From the NCBI GenBank assembly GCA_026873275.1, contig JANTUC010000012.1, positions 144,001 through 208,000 of the forward strand: DNA of 64,000 nt, written 5' to 3'. A program made the position numbers and the translations under genes. Shown here piece after piece: positions 61,019-64,000 of the stretch (positions are counted from its first letter, which is position 1; every line of letters begins with the position of its first letter). The notes under the pieces are model-generated. The model saw nothing but the letters and a program-made list of their open reading frames with translations, had not been told where the DNA came from and did not search any database. Origin of the DNA: Pseudopithomyces maydicus. Taxonomy: Eukaryota > Ascomycota > Dothideomycetes > Pleosporales > Didymosphaeriaceae.

Positions 61019-62962
61019 ATGTTCTTCAATTCTAGGGTTATTTTCCAAGTTGCTCTTGCTTCTTTGTTTGCACTCGAGATCAATGCGCTCGTACTCAAGC
61101 CAATAACCACCGTGCCTAAACGCCCAAACGATTTGCCAGCGAAACGCGAAGGTAGACCACCCGGCGTCCAGCTGGTTCCAATCAGAGATGCCGGAGAGAT
61201 TACTGGTAGATTCACGAAGCGAGAGAGACAGGGAAAAAGCTGCTATGACCCTTCAAGTGAAAATGAATTCTTGTGGGGCGCCTACGGTAAATATATCTCT
61301 AGGATGAAAGCGCAAGAAGGCGTAAATAAAAATTCACATGACTCCGATTCACTGACTGATGGACAGCGGGCGACAACATCTACATGGCAAATCTCACCCT
61401 CCGAGCACCTCGAAACGAAGAGCTTATTTTACCAATCGAAAATTTTGCAAAAGAGCTCAAATCTATCAGGTGTGGCAAGCCTGGAGAAGGAATGACTTTA
61501 ACATTCCAAGATGAGGCGTCATACAGTTACGCTGAGAAGCAATGGAAATGGGTTGACGATGAAGACGTTAACCAATTCATCTTGGTCACTGAACCGGACC
61601 AGTGCTACGAAGGCGATGACCGTTCGCCATATCTCGTCAAAACCATCGAATTCAACAAATCGAAACTCACTGCCTGCCTCAAGGCCGAAGAAGTCGAGTG
61701 GAAAGACGTAGCTCAAAACTTTCACCTTTCAACGTCACACGAATATGTGAATCCCGAGACTGCTAACATAACACACCCCCATCTGGTCAAGAAGGACGAG
61801 GACGCCAAGTTTGACTTGACTATGAACTATGATCAACCGATTTTCAGCTTCAGTAAGGAGTCAGACGAAACCTTCGGCATCAACCTCAATGCTCATGCCA
61901 AGATATCTACTGGCGGATCAATGGTCGCCGACTTCAATATCGACACGTTCTGGGGATTTCCAACGGATGTTTCCATGAGGGTATACCCACAGGGAGTCTA
62001 TGGTCAGATCATGCTCAATCTTGACGCCGATGGTACACTCGGAAAACCTCTGGATTGGGCAATGACACCTGAAATTGAAATCCCTGTGGGAGCGCTTCAC
62101 ATCAAAGGACTTCTAGATCTTGGCCCATACATCACCATGGGCGTCCACTTTGGATCATCTGCTCTTAAAGGCACTGCCTCGTGGTCGGCAGGTGCCAAAG
62201 CTTCGCTCAAGGACTCGGCCGAGGTGAAGGTAGTGTTGCTCGGCGACGGGGATAATAGCATCAAAGACTGGGACCCAGTCTTTGAAAAGATCGATCCCAC
62301 GTTTAGCGCGGAGATTAGTGGTGATGCCCGGGCATGGGGAGAACTTGGGGTGCAATTCCAAGCAGAGGTTCTTGGTGGTGGTAAGTCATCCACGCATATA
62401 TAGTCGAACTGAAAGCTGACCAGGCCTTCCAGTATGGGGATACCAAGCCAGTGTCGATGCTAGGTTGCCTTATTTCGAGGCCAAGCTATCGGCGCAGGTC
62501 AATTCTGAGGGTGTTTGTGGTACACAGAAGACTCTGGGCGTGGAAGTCGACACCGATGTTGGAATCAACGTGAACCTCAACATGGGAAAAATCAACAAGA
62601 GTCCCGACTTCCAAAAAGATCTCTTCGATACCCAGTGGCCGCTTTTCAGTACTTGTATGGGTTTTGGACCTGATGTCCAGACTCCAACACCTACCCCCGA
62701 ACCGACGCCAACCGAAACGCCCGAGATAACTCTCAGCACTGAAGCCCCTGTCACTACCGACATTGTAGCGATAAGCACTCCCTCAACAGAGCTTCCCACT
62801 ATGGTCATCACAACGGGGCCTCCATTGGCTACGGGTACGGGAGCAATTGGTACAGGGGTCGCAAGCACAGGGGTGATCAGTGGTGGCTACTCAGCTGCGG
62901 CAAATGGTACTCTCATCAAGATGGCGAAGAGGAAGCCTACCATAAAGCTCGATTGGTATTAA
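61019..62962 (+). CDS. Large secreted protein (DUF7029/DUF7223-like)
   Basis: Exons 61019-61286, 61367-62380 and 62433-62962 encode 603 residues. A signal peptide (VIFQVALASLFALEINALVL) is followed by basic pro-like segments with KR sites (PKRPND, FTKRERQ), a first globular region with ANLTLRAPRNEELILPIENF and CLKAEEVEW, and a large beta-rich region (about residues 200-510). The C-terminus is a Pro/Thr stalk (TPTPTPEPTPTETPE) and a Gly/Ala/Thr segment. The layout matches ascomycete secreted proteins annotated with DUF7029 and DUF7223 as I recall them; function is unknown. All junctions keep frame. Confidence 0.78.
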
Positions 62963-63124
62963 GTATGTCTCGTGTATTTCTAGGTGCCGTATGTAAGAAT
63001 TTTAGTAGTCGCACAATTTCGCGCCTCAAGAACCTCAGCCAATCATAGGACGTAATGGTACCCCAAAAACATGTTGAGCACCGAAAAAAATTAAGATCCA
63101 GCATACATTGAAGTATGAAAAGAC
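62963..63124. other. 3' flank of the secreted protein gene
   Basis: Short spacer before tRNA-Thr; nothing distinct seen. Confidence 0.35.
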
Positions 63125-63129
63125 AAAAA
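63125..63129 (-). terminator. Pol III terminator of tRNA-Thr
   Basis: Five T on the minus strand begin 4 nt after the tRNA 3' end. Confidence 0.6.
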
Positions 63130-63133
63130 GTAT

Positions 63134-63214
63134 TGCCCACTGTCAGAATTGAACTGACGACCTTATCATAGCGTGTAGTACTAGTGATACGCTCTACCAC
63201 TGAGCCAAGCGGGC
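63134..63214 (-). tRNA. tRNA-Thr (AGT) with a 9-nt intron
   Basis: Acceptor GCCCGCT pairs with AGTGGGC, D arm GCTC-AGTGGTA-GAGC, anticodon stem TATCA/TGATA with anticodon AGT (plus-strand 63180-63182), intron CTACACGCT after position 37, T arm GTCAG-TTCAATT-CTGAC, discriminator A. All arms are complete, so the gene should be functional. Confidence 0.9.
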
Positions 63215-64000
63215 ATTGATCACGTGTTTTGATGAAATATATTCTCTAAGTAAAATATATATCAGCATTTTGCATACAGTACAGCCTTCACTCTTATCTT
63301 TCATGCCAATCTTCTCTTCTGGTGTGGGGCTTGTATAAAAACTAGATACATTGCATGGTCTATGTGTGTGGGGTCAGAAAGATGGCTCGCCGAGAGTCGG
63401 CATCTCGATTGCTTACTTCGCTCTTAGCTCTAAGCCTTCCAGGTCACACTCAAGATATGTGACCTTCCATAAGGAGAAAACTTGGGCATCTCTATCGCCA
63501 ATCCGTGAAGAGCTATACACAATAACCCAATTAAGTCCCCTCCGTATTGACGACAAGATGATATCGAGATAATAGCATGAGATCTGTAGAAGACGGAGGA
63601 GCTGGACCGTGCCTAGATCCAATATGGATAAAAGAATTGCTGGTATCTTTGTCCCTATGCTTCGTGTTCTCACTTTTCGGTAAAGCAATTACTTCCCTGT
63701 ATCATAACTTTGTTAATAGGAACGGGATCATCATTGTCAGCAAAAAGGATTTCGATCTCTTCCAAGGTATTCAAAAACTACAGTGAGAAGGAGAATGATC
63801 TTGTCATATACCTGAGAGTTCCCGTAGTCTATCGGTACATGGGCCGAAAGAGTAGAGCTACATAAGAAGGCGTCTCCCGCAGTTTTCCTACGGCCTCGCC
63901 CCGCAGTTCTCCTACGGTCCCGCCCCGCGGCTTTCCTCCGAACACGCGCCGTGGCAAGTCCAAGACTCCCCCATCACACCATGAATTGACAACAGCGAGA
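63215..64000. other. Right end of the window, no supported gene
   Basis: About 790 bp with only short ORFs (up to 91 codons) and a 24-bp tandem repeat near the end. Confidence 0.4.
63876..63947. repeat. 24-bp tandem repeat, three units
   Basis: Three direct units starting CCCGCAGTTTTCCTACGG, CCCGCAGTTCTCCTACGG and CCCGCGGCTTTCCTCCG, each ending in CGC, with increasing divergence to the right. The unit is a multiple of three but no coding frame is evident. Confidence 0.85.

Noticed and set aside
51558..63214. A secondary-metabolite or virulence gene cluster
   Set aside because: The secreted and transport genes here are unrelated in function, on both strands, and no synthase, regulator or shared promoter motif is present.

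Overview
The window is a gene-dense stretch of a filamentous ascomycete nuclear genome. Short (45-100 nt) GT-AG introns with CTAAC/CTGAC-like branch sites, eukaryotic intron-bearing tRNAs and conserved fungal proteins (Bem3, Ded1, Ies1, Stt4, Pre10, Cym1) place it there. A Dothideomycete, probably Pleosporales, is my inference from protein style, not from a search. I count 25 protein genes (one cut by the left edge) and two tRNA genes. No transposon, rRNA, CRISPR array or secondary-metabolite cluster was seen.

Layout. 1-8.4 kb: the end of an unidentified gene, then the Rho GTPase-activating protein Bem3 (minus). 8.4-16.6 kb: mitochondrial ribosomal protein uS13m, divergent from an ER cyclophilin B; the DEAD-box helicase Ded1; the INO80 subunit Ies1. 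18.2-22.6 kb: a small secreted protein, a DUF3140-type protein, a PLAC8-family protein and a membrane acyltransferase. 24.4-34.3 kb: tRNA-Trp, the large PI4-kinase Stt4 divergent from proteasome subunit alpha-7, and a histidine-phosphatase gene behind a triplicated promoter repeat. 35-41.6 kb: three membrane proteins (Cys-rich single-pass protein, membrane-anchored lectin, seven-TM protein). 42-49.2 kb: nitronate monooxygenase-like enzyme, taxilin, and the mitochondrial peptidase Cym1. 51.5-63 kb is more accessory: secreted oxalate decarboxylase, NCS1 permease, secreted CHAP-domain protein, GNAT acetyltransferase, coiled-coil protein and a large secreted DUF7029/DUF7223-like protein, then tRNA-Thr.

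The genes do not form one pathway; most are housekeeping genes in conserved order. The most interesting signal is the cyclophilin B gene: its last intron, if retained, encodes a C-terminal KDEL and stop, whereas splicing it out joins the lumenal enzyme to a transmembrane tail. The second is a roughly 150-bp promoter unit carrying a TGACGTC (ATF/CREB) site repeated three times and ending at a start codon. A caution for users of this sequence: at least six single-base deletions in G or C runs break otherwise intact genes (bem3, ded1, the nitronate monooxygenase twice, oxalate decarboxylase, permease). These look like assembly errors rather than pseudogenes.
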